Of a stretch of 64,000 nt of DNA, positions 1 to 7,150 are shown piece by piece. This stretch comes from Lacicoccus halitifaciens. Lineage in GTDB: Bacteria > Bacillota > Bacilli > Staphylococcales > Salinicoccaceae. Below the pieces are notes generated by a model that searched no databases, was not told the DNA's origin, and saw only the letters and a list, made by a program, of their open reading frames with translations. Position 1 is the stretch's first letter; the number at the start of each line of letters is the position of its first letter. Location: the NCBI RefSeq assembly GCF_040544485.1, contig NZ_JBDZDV010000001.1:124001-188000 (forward strand). Reading direction: 5' to 3'. A program made the translations under genes and the position numbers.

Positions 1-2
1 TG

Positions 3-965
3 GGTGAAAGATTCCCCGACTTCAGAGACTTCAAGTATGACAAGAAGGTACAAATGGAGACTATGAGATATCTGAAAGTAGTTATTGAAAACAGCTTATA
101 CAGACTGAACAATCCTGACTCAATCCAAACTAAAGCAAAAGGTAAGAATGTGTTTGTTCATGCTGATATATCAAGCTTAGATGCTATACAAGATGCTTAT
201 AGAAAGCATGATAATGAGTTTGAACTGAGTGATGAGAACAGATTGTTCAATCTCAATATAGATGAAGATAAGCTTTATGAATTCAATTATTACATACAGC
301 ACTTTTTAAAGAACAAGTCTAGAATTCTGACGAAAAAACAATTGGATTACTATGAAAAAATTAAAGAAGTCTATGTACCTAAGAGCTCTGAAGTGACTAA
401 GAAAGAGATGCTAGCTGAAGCAGGATATACTCAATCACAGCATCACAAGTTTATGCAGAACATAGCTAAGAGAGCTGAAACAGACTTTGAAAAATTCGGT
501 AAGAAGAAAGCAGTTAATGAGGATCTTCGCTCTAATCTTTATAGAGTGATGAACAACTTCATTAAGATAGCTGACAGTGATGAGAACTTAAATAATCAGC
601 AACTAAATCTAACAAGGATCATACAAGAAAACTATGAGACTGAAGACTTTGAGATTGTGATCCTTAAAGATATGAACACTGAAGAAAAGATACATATTGT
701 AAGAGCTGTCAAAGGTCAGCACTATGTGAGTAATAAAGTGCTGTATAAGATTTATAACAACATACATACATATTTAGAAGAGAATGAAATGATCAAGGTA
801 GAACCTTCAGAAGCAAAGAGTACATACTCAGAAAATATTCTAGGTGAGTCCACTGGACAGTCTGCTCACTTCTTCATCAATGCCAAGGGTTATGTACATG
901 CTACGAGCTTTGAAGACATAATAGAAAGTGAGCACGATGAAGTTGAATATAAAGAAGCGTTGTAA
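3..965 (+). CDS. Phage protein of unknown function, 5'-truncated by window start
   Basis: The reading frame is open from the first bases, with acceptable residues ahead of the first ATG at 54, so the gene very probably begins before the window. About 320 residues are visible, ending at TAA 963-965. The protein is hydrophilic and lysine/glutamate-rich, with no membrane segment and no motif I recognise. A helical middle part (an AGYTQSQHHKFM segment, then a basic stretch) could be DNA-binding, but that is a guess. It overlaps the start of the HNH gene and lies on the strand of the structural genes, so it probably belongs to the end of the early region or the start of the packaging region. No function is assigned. 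Confidence 0.7.
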   Translation, partial: GERFPDFRDFKYDKKVQMETMRYLKVVIENSLYRLNNPDSIQTKAKGKNVFVHADISSLDAIQDAYRKHDNEFELSDENRLFNLNIDEDKLYEFNYYIQHFLKNKSRILTKKQLDYYEKIKEVYVPKSSEVTKKEMLAEAGYTQSQHHKFMQNIAKRAETDFEKFGKKKAVNEDLRSNLYRVMNNFIKIADSDENLNNQQLNLTRIIQENYETEDFEIVILKDMNTEEKIHIVRAVKGQHYVSNKVLYKIYNNIHTYLEENEMIKVEPSEAKSTYSENILGESTGQSAHFFINAKGYVHATSFEDIIESEHDEVEYKEAL

Positions 966-1296
966 TGAAGTCGGATGCAGGGAACTTATAGAGAGACGAG
1001 AGACTTATTGTGAGAAACATAAGGGAGTTGTGGATAAGAGATATAACGATTATAGAAATAAATATGATAGAGAGTACATAAGCTTCTATAGAAGCCCAAG
1101 CTGGAGAAAGAAGAGGAAGGAAGCTCTGAGACGAGATAACTGGATATGTAAAGACTGTGAGCAGGCAGGCCTCTATCAAATTGCTGAAGAAGTGCACCAT
1201 ATCATCGAAGTTAAAGACGACTGGAAGAAGAGACTAGATATAGATAACTTAGTTAGTCTGTGTAAGCTATGCCATAACAAGAGACACAATAGATAA
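937..1296 (+). CDS. HNH endonuclease (phage packaging-associated type)
   Basis: A 119-residue basic protein. Its N-terminal CNEVGC...YCEKH looks like a small zinc-binding knuckle. The C-terminal half has WICKDCEQAG, then EVHHIIE, an Asn in DIDNLVSLC, and CKLCHNKRH, which together form the HNH (beta-beta-alpha metal) active site framed by two CxxC pairs. In HK97-like phages such proteins are encoded near cos and TerS and assist TerL in cos cleavage. The ATG at 937 gives the usual MKLNIKKRC-type start; GTG 928 is the alternative. The gene overlaps the preceding one and is followed at once by a terminator. Unusually, about 3.1 kb of small genes separates it from terS. Confidence 0.9.
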   Translation: MKLNIKKRCNEVGCRELIERRETYCEKHKGVVDKRYNDYRNKYDREYISFYRSPSWRKKRKEALRRDNWICKDCEQAGLYQIAEEVHHIIEVKDDWKKRLDIDNLVSLCKLCHNKRHNR

Positions 1297-1320
1297 GAGA
1301 ATATAGCTAATAGTAATAAG

Positions 1321-1348
1321 GTGAGAGATTAAGTTCTCTCACTTTTTT
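1321..1348 (+). terminator. Intrinsic terminator after HNH gene
   Basis: GTGAGAGA (1321-1328) pairs with TCTCTCAC (1335-1342) around a 6-nt loop and is followed by a run of six T. It separates the HNH gene from the small-gene cassette downstream. Confidence 0.85.
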
Positions 1349-1375
1349 GTTATGGAAAGGAGCAATAAGAATGAC

Positions 1376-1543
1376 ATGAAACACTATTGTGTAGAAGAGA
1401 AATTAAAATATGTGACTGAGTTACATGATGAAATTATAGATTATTTAGAATTAGTTCATGAGTATGATGAGCTAGATGAAGATGAATATTTAATGGCTTA
1501 TCAAGAAGCTGAGTACAAAATCAGGAACGGAGAAATTGATTAG
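1376..1543 (+). CDS. Small acidic phage protein, unknown
   Basis: A 55-residue, highly acidic protein (ELVHEYDELDEDEY), probably one or two helices, with no recognised domain. The start is uncertain. The in-frame ATG at 1352 sits directly after the terminator T-run with no ribosome-binding site. The AAAGGAGC at 1355-1362 favours ATG 1376, though the spacing is long. It begins a run of tightly packed genes, and its TAG stop directly abuts the next ATG, so the two are translationally coupled. Confidence 0.55.
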   Translation: MKHYCVEEKLKYVTELHDEIIDYLELVHEYDELDEDEYLMAYQEAEYKIRNGEID

Positions 1544-1783
1544 ATGAGTTTGAGTCACATTAGTTTTTTAAACTGGATAACACTATTCCTATTGATATTA
1601 AGGCTGTTTGATTTCATTCAGATCAGCTGGTGGACAGTATTTCTACCGACTATCGCATGGGCAGGAATAATAGCATTGATGCTTATTTTTATAACTGTAT
1701 TGCTGGTAACAGGAGTACTAAGATCAGAAGAGTTTTTGAATAGAATTATAGAGATGAATGAAAAGAAAGGGAAACTTAAATAA
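1544..1783 (+). CDS. Small membrane protein, two predicted TM helices
   Basis: 79 residues with two hydrophobic segments (about 8-30 and 36-58) joined by a short WW-containing turn, and a charged C-terminal tail. It resembles the short phage proteins often annotated as transmembrane Fragile-X-F proteins, but this is a resemblance from memory. The start abuts the stop of the preceding gene, and its TAA overlaps the next ATG by one base, so it sits in a coupled three-gene string. It could be a membrane-acting accessory protein of the lysogen; function unknown. Confidence 0.65.
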   Translation: MSLSHISFLNWITLFLLILRLFDFIQISWWTVFLPTIAWAGIIALMLIFITVLLVTGVLRSEEFLNRIIEMNEKKGKLK

Positions 1784-2202
1784 TGGTGGATTATAGAGAA
1801 CTATTTGATACTAAGCTCAAAGAGAAAGCAGAGGTTAATAGTTTATTACATATAAAAGGTGAGAAGGTTAGAGCTGATCTAGAAGAGTTGTCTGAAATAC
1901 TTAAAAATATTGTAGAGGATATTGAAGGTGTCGAGTCTGAGTATATAGATGAAAATAAGGAAGTCATAGTTGGAGATAGGGATAACATTAAAGTTAAACT
2001 ATATACTGAATCTATGAGAGTAACAGTAGAAAAGTTTAAAGTGAGATTTGACATGGATGGCAATATAGAAGTAAATGAGACTGTGCTGAAAGAGTATGAA
2101 ATACATAGTTTGAATGACAAGATAGTATATAGTACTGAAGCTAAAGAAGACATGTTTAAATTTGTTGTAGAAGCTGTTGCTGAGATGGTGGCTGAAGGGT
2201 AA
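1783..2202 (+). CDS. Hydrophilic phage protein of unknown function, YRELFD-type N-terminus
   Basis: 139 residues starting MVDYRELFDTKLKEKAEV, acidic, with no membrane segments. A beta-rich middle (IKVKLYTESMRVTVEKFKV) follows an N-terminal helix. The start resembles those of the proteins at 2289 (MTDFKRIFDEAYQSK) and 3652 (MIREELFDSIKN). All three have a charged N-terminal helix, a beta-rich centre and a helical C-terminus, so they may be diverged paralogues. The ATG overlaps the stop of the membrane-protein gene. No function can be assigned. Confidence 0.65.
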   Translation: MVDYRELFDTKLKEKAEVNSLLHIKGEKVRADLEELSEILKNIVEDIEGVESEYIDENKEVIVGDRDNIKVKLYTESMRVTVEKFKVRFDMDGNIEVNETVLKEYEIHSLNDKIVYSTEAKEDMFKFVVEAVAEMVAEG

Positions 2203-2288
2203 TAAGTAGAGAATATTCATTGAGAAGTTAGAAGATAGTCATGTATAATATAAGTTGGATTTACAATATTATACAAAGGGTGATTGGT

Positions 2289-2858
2289 TTGACGGATTTT
2301 AAGAGGATTTTTGATGAAGCATATCAAAGTAAGAAAGAAGAACTTGAAAGGGAAAAGAATGAAGTATTAGTTGTCCAAGAAGAGGTTGTACGAAGAGATT
2401 TTGAATCTATTGGAAATAAAATAAGTGAGTTACTTTATGAAGCACCGACATCTAGTAATATTATTCGCAAAGACTTTGTAAGTTTTGATAATGAGGGCAT
2501 GAAACTGGAAGTAAGATTTGAGGGTGAAAACATTCTTGGTTATGAGTTTAAATATGATAACTCAGAAACAAATAAGTATAGGATTCTAGTATATTCTCAA
2601 TTTGGTTTACCTCACTTGTTTTTAAGATATTTAGATAAAAATAACTATTATTATCAAGAGGAAGAAGAGTACAGGGTGGACGAGGGAGAAGAGTATATAG
2701 ATGCTCCTGCTCGTACTATTGATGATGGAGTAGAAGATAATAACTTGAATAAAGTAATGATTAAGCATGTAAAATATATTGCTAATTATATAGCAAAAAC
2801 TCATCATGGAATTAAAGACGAGCCAGAAGGTGGAAGAGTAGCGAGGGTAGATTGGTAA
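2289..2858 (+). CDS. Hydrophilic phage protein of unknown function, second YRELFD-type
   Basis: 189 residues if started at TTG 2289, which follows AAAGGGTGA at good distance; an ATG at 2241 would add a hydrophobic 16-residue leader with no ribosome-binding site. The N-terminus (TDFKRIFDEAYQSKKEELERE) matches the pattern of its neighbours at 1783 and 3652. The centre is beta-rich with many Tyr and Asn residues, followed by an EEEEY acidic stretch. The C-terminal segment is helical. No catalytic motif is visible. It is the last gene before a terminator and a new promoter-like region. Confidence 0.6.
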   Translation: MTDFKRIFDEAYQSKKEELEREKNEVLVVQEEVVRRDFESIGNKISELLYEAPTSSNIIRKDFVSFDNEGMKLEVRFEGENILGYEFKYDNSETNKYRILVYSQFGLPHLFLRYLDKNNYYYQEEEEYRVDEGEEYIDAPARTIDDGVEDNNLNKVMIKHVKYIANYIAKTHHGIKDEPEGGRVARVDW

Positions 2859-2883
2859 TTAATATAGACTGAATGATAAGGCA

Positions 2884-2909
2884 TCTCTAATGAGAGACTT
2901 CTTTTTTTA
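2884..2909 (+). terminator. Probable weak intrinsic terminator
   Basis: A short TCTCT/AGAGA stem followed by a run of seven T, downstream of the gene ending at 2858. The stem is short, so termination may be partial. Confidence 0.45.
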
Positions 2910-2919
2910 TTTGCATAGC

Positions 2920-2953
2920 CATTGTATAATATAGATGTAAATATTATACAATG
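2920..2953 (+). promoter_or_regulatory. 13-bp inverted repeat spanning a TATAAT box (operator-like)
   Basis: CATTGTATAATAT (2920-2932) and ATATTATACAATG (2941-2953) are perfect inverted copies around an 8-bp spacer. The left arm contains TATAAT (2925-2930). No good -35 box lies 17 bp upstream, only a T-run. The dyad lies just ahead of the next gene and could be a repressor operator or a hairpin in the leader. Confidence 0.5.
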
Positions 2954-2965
2954 GGGGATGGAAAT

Positions 2966-3358
2966 TTGTATGAATTGATGATTGCGTTAACACCAGCTAC
3001 TATATCTGCTATTGTAACTGTGATGGTTATGGGCAATAAAAACAAAACTAAGCTGGAATTAGCAGAAAAGCAGTATGCAAGGGAAATCGAAAAGTATAAA
3101 GTTGAATTAGAAAAACAAGAGGCGAAGCACAAGCATGAGCTTGAAATAAAAGATAAAGAACATAGGCATGAAAAAGAAAGAATAGAATTTCAATCTACTG
3201 TTCAATCAAAGAGTAACAGTGATACACAGATAAATGAGTTAGCAATGAAAGTTTTTACAGGAGAAATAAGTTTTGATGAAATAGAGCGTTTAGCCGAGAA
3301 GACGAAGAAAACTCAGTATAATAAACCAAAAAATAGAAAATCTAGAAGAAGGAAATGA
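2966..3358 (+). CDS. Membrane-anchored coiled-coil protein
   Basis: 130 residues from TTG 2966, which is preceded by GGGGGATGG; ATG 2951 lies inside the inverted repeat and lacks a ribosome-binding site. A single N-terminal membrane segment (about residues 4-20, ending VMVMGNK) is followed by a long, almost uninterrupted charged helix (about 25-80, rich in K, E and H). A short C-terminal region ends in a very basic tail (RKSRRRK). The layout is that of a tethered coiled-coil with a cytoplasmic nucleic-acid- or membrane-binding tail. It follows its own promoter-like dyad. Function unknown. Confidence 0.6.
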   Translation: MYELMIALTPATISAIVTVMVMGNKNKTKLELAEKQYAREIEKYKVELEKQEAKHKHELEIKDKEHRHEKERIEFQSTVQSKSNSDTQINELAMKVFTGEISFDEIERLAEKTKKTQYNKPKNRKSRRRK

Positions 3359-3379
3359 AAATAACAGGAGTGTTGAAGC

Positions 3380-3622
3380 GTGTTGGAGCAATCTGAAATA
3401 CCGGAAACTTTAGAGGTGGGGCAAGTATACACAGTAAATGTTATTAAACAATATTTGCAAACTCATAAAGCAAGCTATATAGGAAGTAGTATTTATGATA
3501 GTAGAGCATCTGATATGTGTAGGATAGAAGATGCTTTAAAAGGTAACTTACATTCTTATGAAGATGGTTATACTCATTTTAGCAAAAATTATCAAGAAAT
3601 TTATAAACTGTCGAAAGTTTAG
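3380..3622 (+). CDS. Small phage protein of unknown function
   Basis: 80 residues starting at GTG 3380, with AGGAG nine bases upstream; TTG 3383 is also possible. The protein is soluble and mixed alpha/beta, with no membrane segment or recognised motif (ETLEVGQVYTVNVIKQYL, then a Tyr/Ser-rich part). The sequence has the look of a short winged-helix-like or adaptor protein, but nothing specific can be shown. It lies between the coiled-coil gene and the third YRELFD-type gene. Confidence 0.5.
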   Translation: MLEQSEIPETLEVGQVYTVNVIKQYLQTHKASYIGSSIYDSRASDMCRIEDALKGNLHSYEDGYTHFSKNYQEIYKLSKV

Positions 3623-3651
3623 TTATCGAAAAATTATAAAGGATGATGGTA

Positions 3652-4101
3652 ATGATTAGAGAAGAGTTATTTGATTCCATAAAAAATAATTTACAAGTTG
3701 ATGACAATATTGAAAAGCCGAAAGAAGAGGCAATTTTTGTTGTAATGGATAAACTATATAACGAGTATAAGAAATTTGAAGACGAATTTAGAGATAGAGA
3801 TATACCTTATAGTGTGGGCTCTTTTCCTACAACTAATGCGAAGACAAATAAAATTGTAAGTTATAATAACATTACTGTATCTGTAGGAAAAGATAGTGAG
3901 ATAAGAGTAAATTACAATCAAATGAATAAAGCTGGAGTGATACATGTCAATCTTTCTGAAAGAATTGATGCTGTGAAATCAGATGTTAATACAATAGTAT
4001 TTACCGATGGCACTAATGAATCTTACCAAGAACATGTGGTACGAATGATTGAAAAGGGCAATGCTCTACTTGAAGAAAGCAATAAAAGATATAAGAAATA
4101 G
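3652..4101 (+). CDS. Hydrophilic phage protein of unknown function, third YRELFD-type
   Basis: 149 residues from ATG 3652, chosen because AAAGG at 3638-3642 is correctly spaced for it and too close to ATG 3643. The N-terminus MIREELFDSIKN echoes the genes at 1783 and 2289. A helical first part is followed by a beta-rich centre (NKIVSYNNITVSVGKD) and a C-terminal helix. It is the last gene before a strong terminator and the probable cos region. No function assigned. Confidence 0.6.
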   Translation: MIREELFDSIKNNLQVDDNIEKPKEEAIFVVMDKLYNEYKKFEDEFRDRDIPYSVGSFPTTNAKTNKIVSYNNITVSVGKDSEIRVNYNQMNKAGVIHVNLSERIDAVKSDVNTIVFTDGTNESYQEHVVRMIEKGNALLEESNKRYKK

Positions 4102-4109
4102 TAATGAGA

Positions 4110-4146
4110 AAGACAACTGGCTGAACAAGTCGGTTGTCTTTTTTGT
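4110..4146 (+). terminator. Intrinsic terminator before packaging region
   Basis: AAGACAAC (4110-4117) pairs with GTTGTCTT (4133-4140), followed by TTTTTT. It closes the small-gene cassette ahead of the non-coding packaging region. Confidence 0.85.
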
Positions 4147-4423
4147 GTGGAAAAAAGAAACGCTGTAACCCTTGTCCCCCAAGGGATTGAGGGGGTAGGG
4201 GTCAGTCTCTAATGAAACGGCGATGCATGTTTCCCGCAAAAATTGCTCGATTCGAAAAGTTTACGATTTACAAATTCCCTCGTAGAGCCTCTACAAGCGA
4301 TATAACTGGACAACTACCCATCTAACTCTTCTAACTTGCCTCTAAATCGCTCTCTCAGCATCGAATATACCCGAACATACCCAGTGTTTACAACTAAAAT
4401 ATAAAGAAAGGAAAGGATGCAAA
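4147..4423 (+). other. Non-coding packaging region, probable cos site
   Basis: About 280 bp with no gene, directly upstream of terS. It holds strong G/C runs in an otherwise AT-rich phage: CCCTTG-tcccc-CAAGGG (4169-4185) is a hairpin, followed by GGGGGTAGGGG (4191-4201). In HK97-like cos phages of Gram-positive hosts the cohesive-end site lies just upstream of terS, often next to such runs. The exact nick positions cannot be read from one integrated copy. Confidence 0.45.
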
Positions 4424-4903
4424 TTGTCAGGCAGAAAACGAAAACTAAATGTTTCTCGCAATGAGTCAAATGAAGAAAAAGCTCAACGAGAAGCTATCAA
4501 GAATAAATTAAATGATTTTGAAAAAATCCAAACAACCCCTCCAGTTTACCTCAATAAAACAGCTAAAGCTGAATGGCGAAGAATCACTCCTCTTTTAAAT
4601 GACCTCCCTATATCAAACCTCGATAGAACCTCTATTGCAACATACTGTAATCTTTATTCAATTTATAGAGAATTAGAAGAAGAAATCAATGAAACAGGCG
4701 AGATGATCAATACATACTTTGCAGACGGCACACTCAAAGAAAGAAAAGCTAACCCAGCTATCCATGAAATGCTGAAAGTCACCAAAGAGATTAGAGCAAT
4801 CTCAGCTGAACTTGGAATGACTATCAACTCCCGTATGAAGTTAATTGAGCCGACTATAAATGAAGATGATCCATTTGCTGACCTCTTTGAAGAGGATGAT
4901 TGA
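4424..4903 (+). CDS. terS: Terminase small subunit, P27 family
   Basis: 159 residues with TTG start at 4424 after AAAGGAAAGGATG. The basic N-terminus (SGRKRKLNVSRNE) is followed by PPVYLNKTAKAEWRRITPLL, a conserved opening of P27-type small terminases, then a helical DNA-recognition and oligomerisation region. The acidic tail ends DDPFADLFEEDD. It recognises the packaging site and recruits the large subunit. Its position after the G/C-run region and just ahead of terL fits. Confidence 0.9.
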   Translation: MSGRKRKLNVSRNESNEEKAQREAIKNKLNDFEKIQTTPPVYLNKTAKAEWRRITPLLNDLPISNLDRTSIATYCNLYSIYRELEEEINETGEMINTYFADGTLKERKANPAIHEMLKVTKEIRAISAELGMTINSRMKLIEPTINEDDPFADLFEEDD

Positions 4904-4905
4904 TC

Positions 4906-5103
4906 ATGAAGAAAGTGATATATGTACTTGAAAATCAAAACGGTGTGGAAGGTGCATTTACTAGTCTTTCAGAATTAGTCAAGCTTGCGAACAATACAGA
5001 AGATGAGGAACTGTTAGCCTGTGTTGTCATGAGCTTTGCAGAGGACAGCACTGATGAAGTCGATAAATACAGCCACCTCATTGACTACAGAGGGGTTGAT
5101 TGA
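4906..5103 (+). CDS. Small acidic protein inserted between terS and terL
   Basis: 65 residues starting at ATG 4906 (GAGGATG upstream). It reads KKVIYVLENQNGVEGAFTSLSELVKLANNTEDEE..., an acidic alpha/beta mini-protein with no recognised domain. The start region TGATTGATCATGA (4897-4909) is repeated exactly at its end (5097-5109), where it forms the start of terL. The gene therefore looks like an insertion of exactly 200 bp between terS and terL. Function unknown; possibly a packaging accessory. Confidence 0.6.
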   Translation: MKKVIYVLENQNGVEGAFTSLSELVKLANNTEDEELLACVVMSFAEDSTDEVDKYSHLIDYRGVD

Positions 5104-5105
5104 TC

Positions 5106-6845
5106 ATGACTACAGCAAGACCAGCAGTGGGTAGACCTCCTAAGCACTATGACTGGGCGACAGAGTATGCTAAAAAAGTAGTTTCTGGTGAGATTATAGC
5201 TTCTAAAAAGAATATTCAAGTTGCTAAAAGACATTTAGATGAGATTAACTTGAAAGTATTGAATTATCACTGGAAGCCTGAAAAAGCATCACATGTTATT
5301 AGGTTCATAGAGAAACTACCTGATACTAAAACAGGGAAGCCAATGCCACTCATGCTCTTTCAGAAGTTTATAGTCGGTTCACTATATGGCTGGGTTGATA
5401 AAGACGGCAACAGAAGATTCACAAAGGCCTATATCTCAATGGCGAGAAAACAAGGGAAGTCGATCCTAAGTTCAGGTATAGCTCTATACGAATTATTATT
5501 TGGAAAATCACCTGCGGAAGGCAGAGAGATATACATATCCAGTTACACATTGAGCCAAGCGAAGACGATTTATAATATGGCTTATAGACAGCTTAATATT
5601 ATCAAAGCTAACTCTAAGACTCTTAGAAATAGACTAGAGATGAGAAAGACTGACATAGTAGATAAACCATCAGATTCAAAAATGATGGCTCTAAGTAATA
5701 ACCCTGATGCTGTAGATGGTAAGAACCCTGCTGTAGTCCTGCTGGATGAGTTAGCTAGTGTACCTGATGACGAGATGTATTCGAGATTAAAAACAGGTAT
5801 GGGTCTACAAGAGAACCCTTTGACATTATTGATTTCTACAGCTTCAGACAACTTAACCAGTCCGATGTTTGAAGAGTATCAATACATAACTCGCTTGTTA
5901 AATGGTGAAATAAAGAATGATAGATACTTTGTATTCTGTGCAGAGATGGATTCAGAAGAAGAGATAGAGAATGAAGGCTTATGGATGAAAGCTATGCCGC
6001 TCTTAGAAAATAAGAAGCATCGTCCAACCATTCTTAAGAATATCAGGCAGGACATTGAAGAGCAAAGAGAGAAAGGTGAAACTACTAAGATCCTCATCAA
6101 AAACTTTAATCTCTGGCAAGCAACAAACGAGAAAAACTATCTATCATTAGATAGGTGGGAAGCTTGTAGAACAGATAAGCAAATTGATATTACAGGAACA
6201 GATGCTTTTGTCGGCTTGGACTTATCTAAGATCCATGACTTATCTGCTTTCTCATTTATTCATATGCTAGAAAACAAGAAGATGTATGTAGATACTCATG
6301 CTTTTGTCAGTACAGTTGAAGATATAGAAGTGAAGTCTAAGAGAGATAAGATTGATTATATGAAGCTTGCTCAAGAAGGCTATGTAACAATGTCGAATAA
6401 TGAGCTCTCAGGCATCATTGATTATGAACAAATGATTGAATGGCTACTTGAATATGAGAAGAAGCACAATCTAAATATCAAGTATATAGTATATGATCCT
6501 TATAACATTGATGTTTTCATCAAAGCGGCTGAAAGAAAAGGAGTCAAATGGGATTTCATTGAGTTAAGACAAGATTATAAGAACTTGTCACCTAATATCA
6601 AAGGCTTCAGATATGCAGTATTTAATAAAGAGATTATTCATAATGATAATCCAGTGCTCAATAGAGCAATTTATGATGCAAGAGTAAAAGAGTTCAATAA
6701 TAACTTGAGAATAGTCAAAGAGAAGAGAACAGACAAAATTGATAGTCTGATGGCTCTGTTTAACGCTTTTTCAGAAGCTAAAGAGTATGAGTATGCACCT
6801 GAATCTATCTCAGAGAAAATAGCAAAAGGTAAATTTAGCTTTTAA
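5106..6845 (+). CDS. terL: Terminase large subunit (HK97-type ATPase-nuclease)
   Basis: 579 residues from ATG 5106. The Walker A-like ARKQGKS (about 113-119) and Walker B VVLLDELAS (about 207-215) mark the packaging ATPase. A C-terminal nuclease domain begins near VGLDLSKIHDLSAF (about 370) with its metal-binding Asp, and a later acidic site sits at YIVYDPYNID. The length is normal for the Terminase_1 family. It pumps DNA into the prohead through the portal encoded next and cuts the concatemer, assisted by the HNH protein. The start follows GAGGGGTTG and couples to the preceding 65-residue gene. Confidence 0.96.
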   Translation: MTTARPAVGRPPKHYDWATEYAKKVVSGEIIASKKNIQVAKRHLDEINLKVLNYHWKPEKASHVIRFIEKLPDTKTGKPMPLMLFQKFIVGSLYGWVDKDGNRRFTKAYISMARKQGKSILSSGIALYELLFGKSPAEGREIYISSYTLSQAKTIYNMAYRQLNIIKANSKTLRNRLEMRKTDIVDKPSDSKMMALSNNPDAVDGKNPAVVLLDELASVPDDEMYSRLKTGMGLQENPLTLLISTASDNLTSPMFEEYQYITRLLNGEIKNDRYFVFCAEMDSEEEIENEGLWMKAMPLLENKKHRPTILKNIRQDIEEQREKGETTKILIKNFNLWQATNEKNYLSLDRWEACRTDKQIDITGTDAFVGLDLSKIHDLSAFSFIHMLENKKMYVDTHAFVSTVEDIEVKSKRDKIDYMKLAQEGYVTMSNNELSGIIDYEQMIEWLLEYEKKHNLNIKYIVYDPYNIDVFIKAAERKGVKWDFIELRQDYKNLSPNIKGFRYAVFNKEIIHNDNPVLNRAIYDARVKEFNNNLRIVKEKRTDKIDSLMALFNAFSEAKEYEYAPESISEKIAKGKFSF

Positions 6846-6858
6846 GAAGGAGGATAAC

Positions 6859-7068
6859 ATGGAAAAGTTCAACAACAAAATACTAGAAGTACTACAAGCA
6901 GTCGTTGGATTTGTGTTTAGCTTAGACACATTTATAACACTGCTATTTTTATTGGGAATGGGAGTAATCCTCTACACAATTTACTCGATCAGTTTGACTG
7001 CATTCGGTTTCTCACTAGGTATTGTGTTAATAGCTGTAGCTTTATTGCTATATCAAGCTCAAAAATAG
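6859..7068 (+). CDS. Small membrane protein between terminase and portal
   Basis: 69 residues with a strong ribosome-binding site (AAGGAGGATAAC) and ATG 6859. Two hydrophobic segments (about 20-40 and 45-65) fill most of the chain. Short two-TM proteins are common at this place in HK97-like phages of Firmicutes; their role is not known to me. Confidence 0.7.
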   Translation: MEKFNNKILEVLQAVVGFVFSLDTFITLLFLLGMGVILYTIYSISLTAFGFSLGIVLIAVALLLYQAQK

Positions 7069-7150
7069 CTTAAAAGACAATTCAACTAATAATACTGTAA
7101 TTGAGAAAAGAAATATGAATTCCCAAGAGAACGGGGTGAATTAAAATTTA

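Noticed and set aside
901..1200. Minus-strand frames in the AT-rich phage region
   Set aside because: Hydrophobic Ser/Leu/Phe-rich shadows of real plus-strand genes, without ribosome-binding sites.
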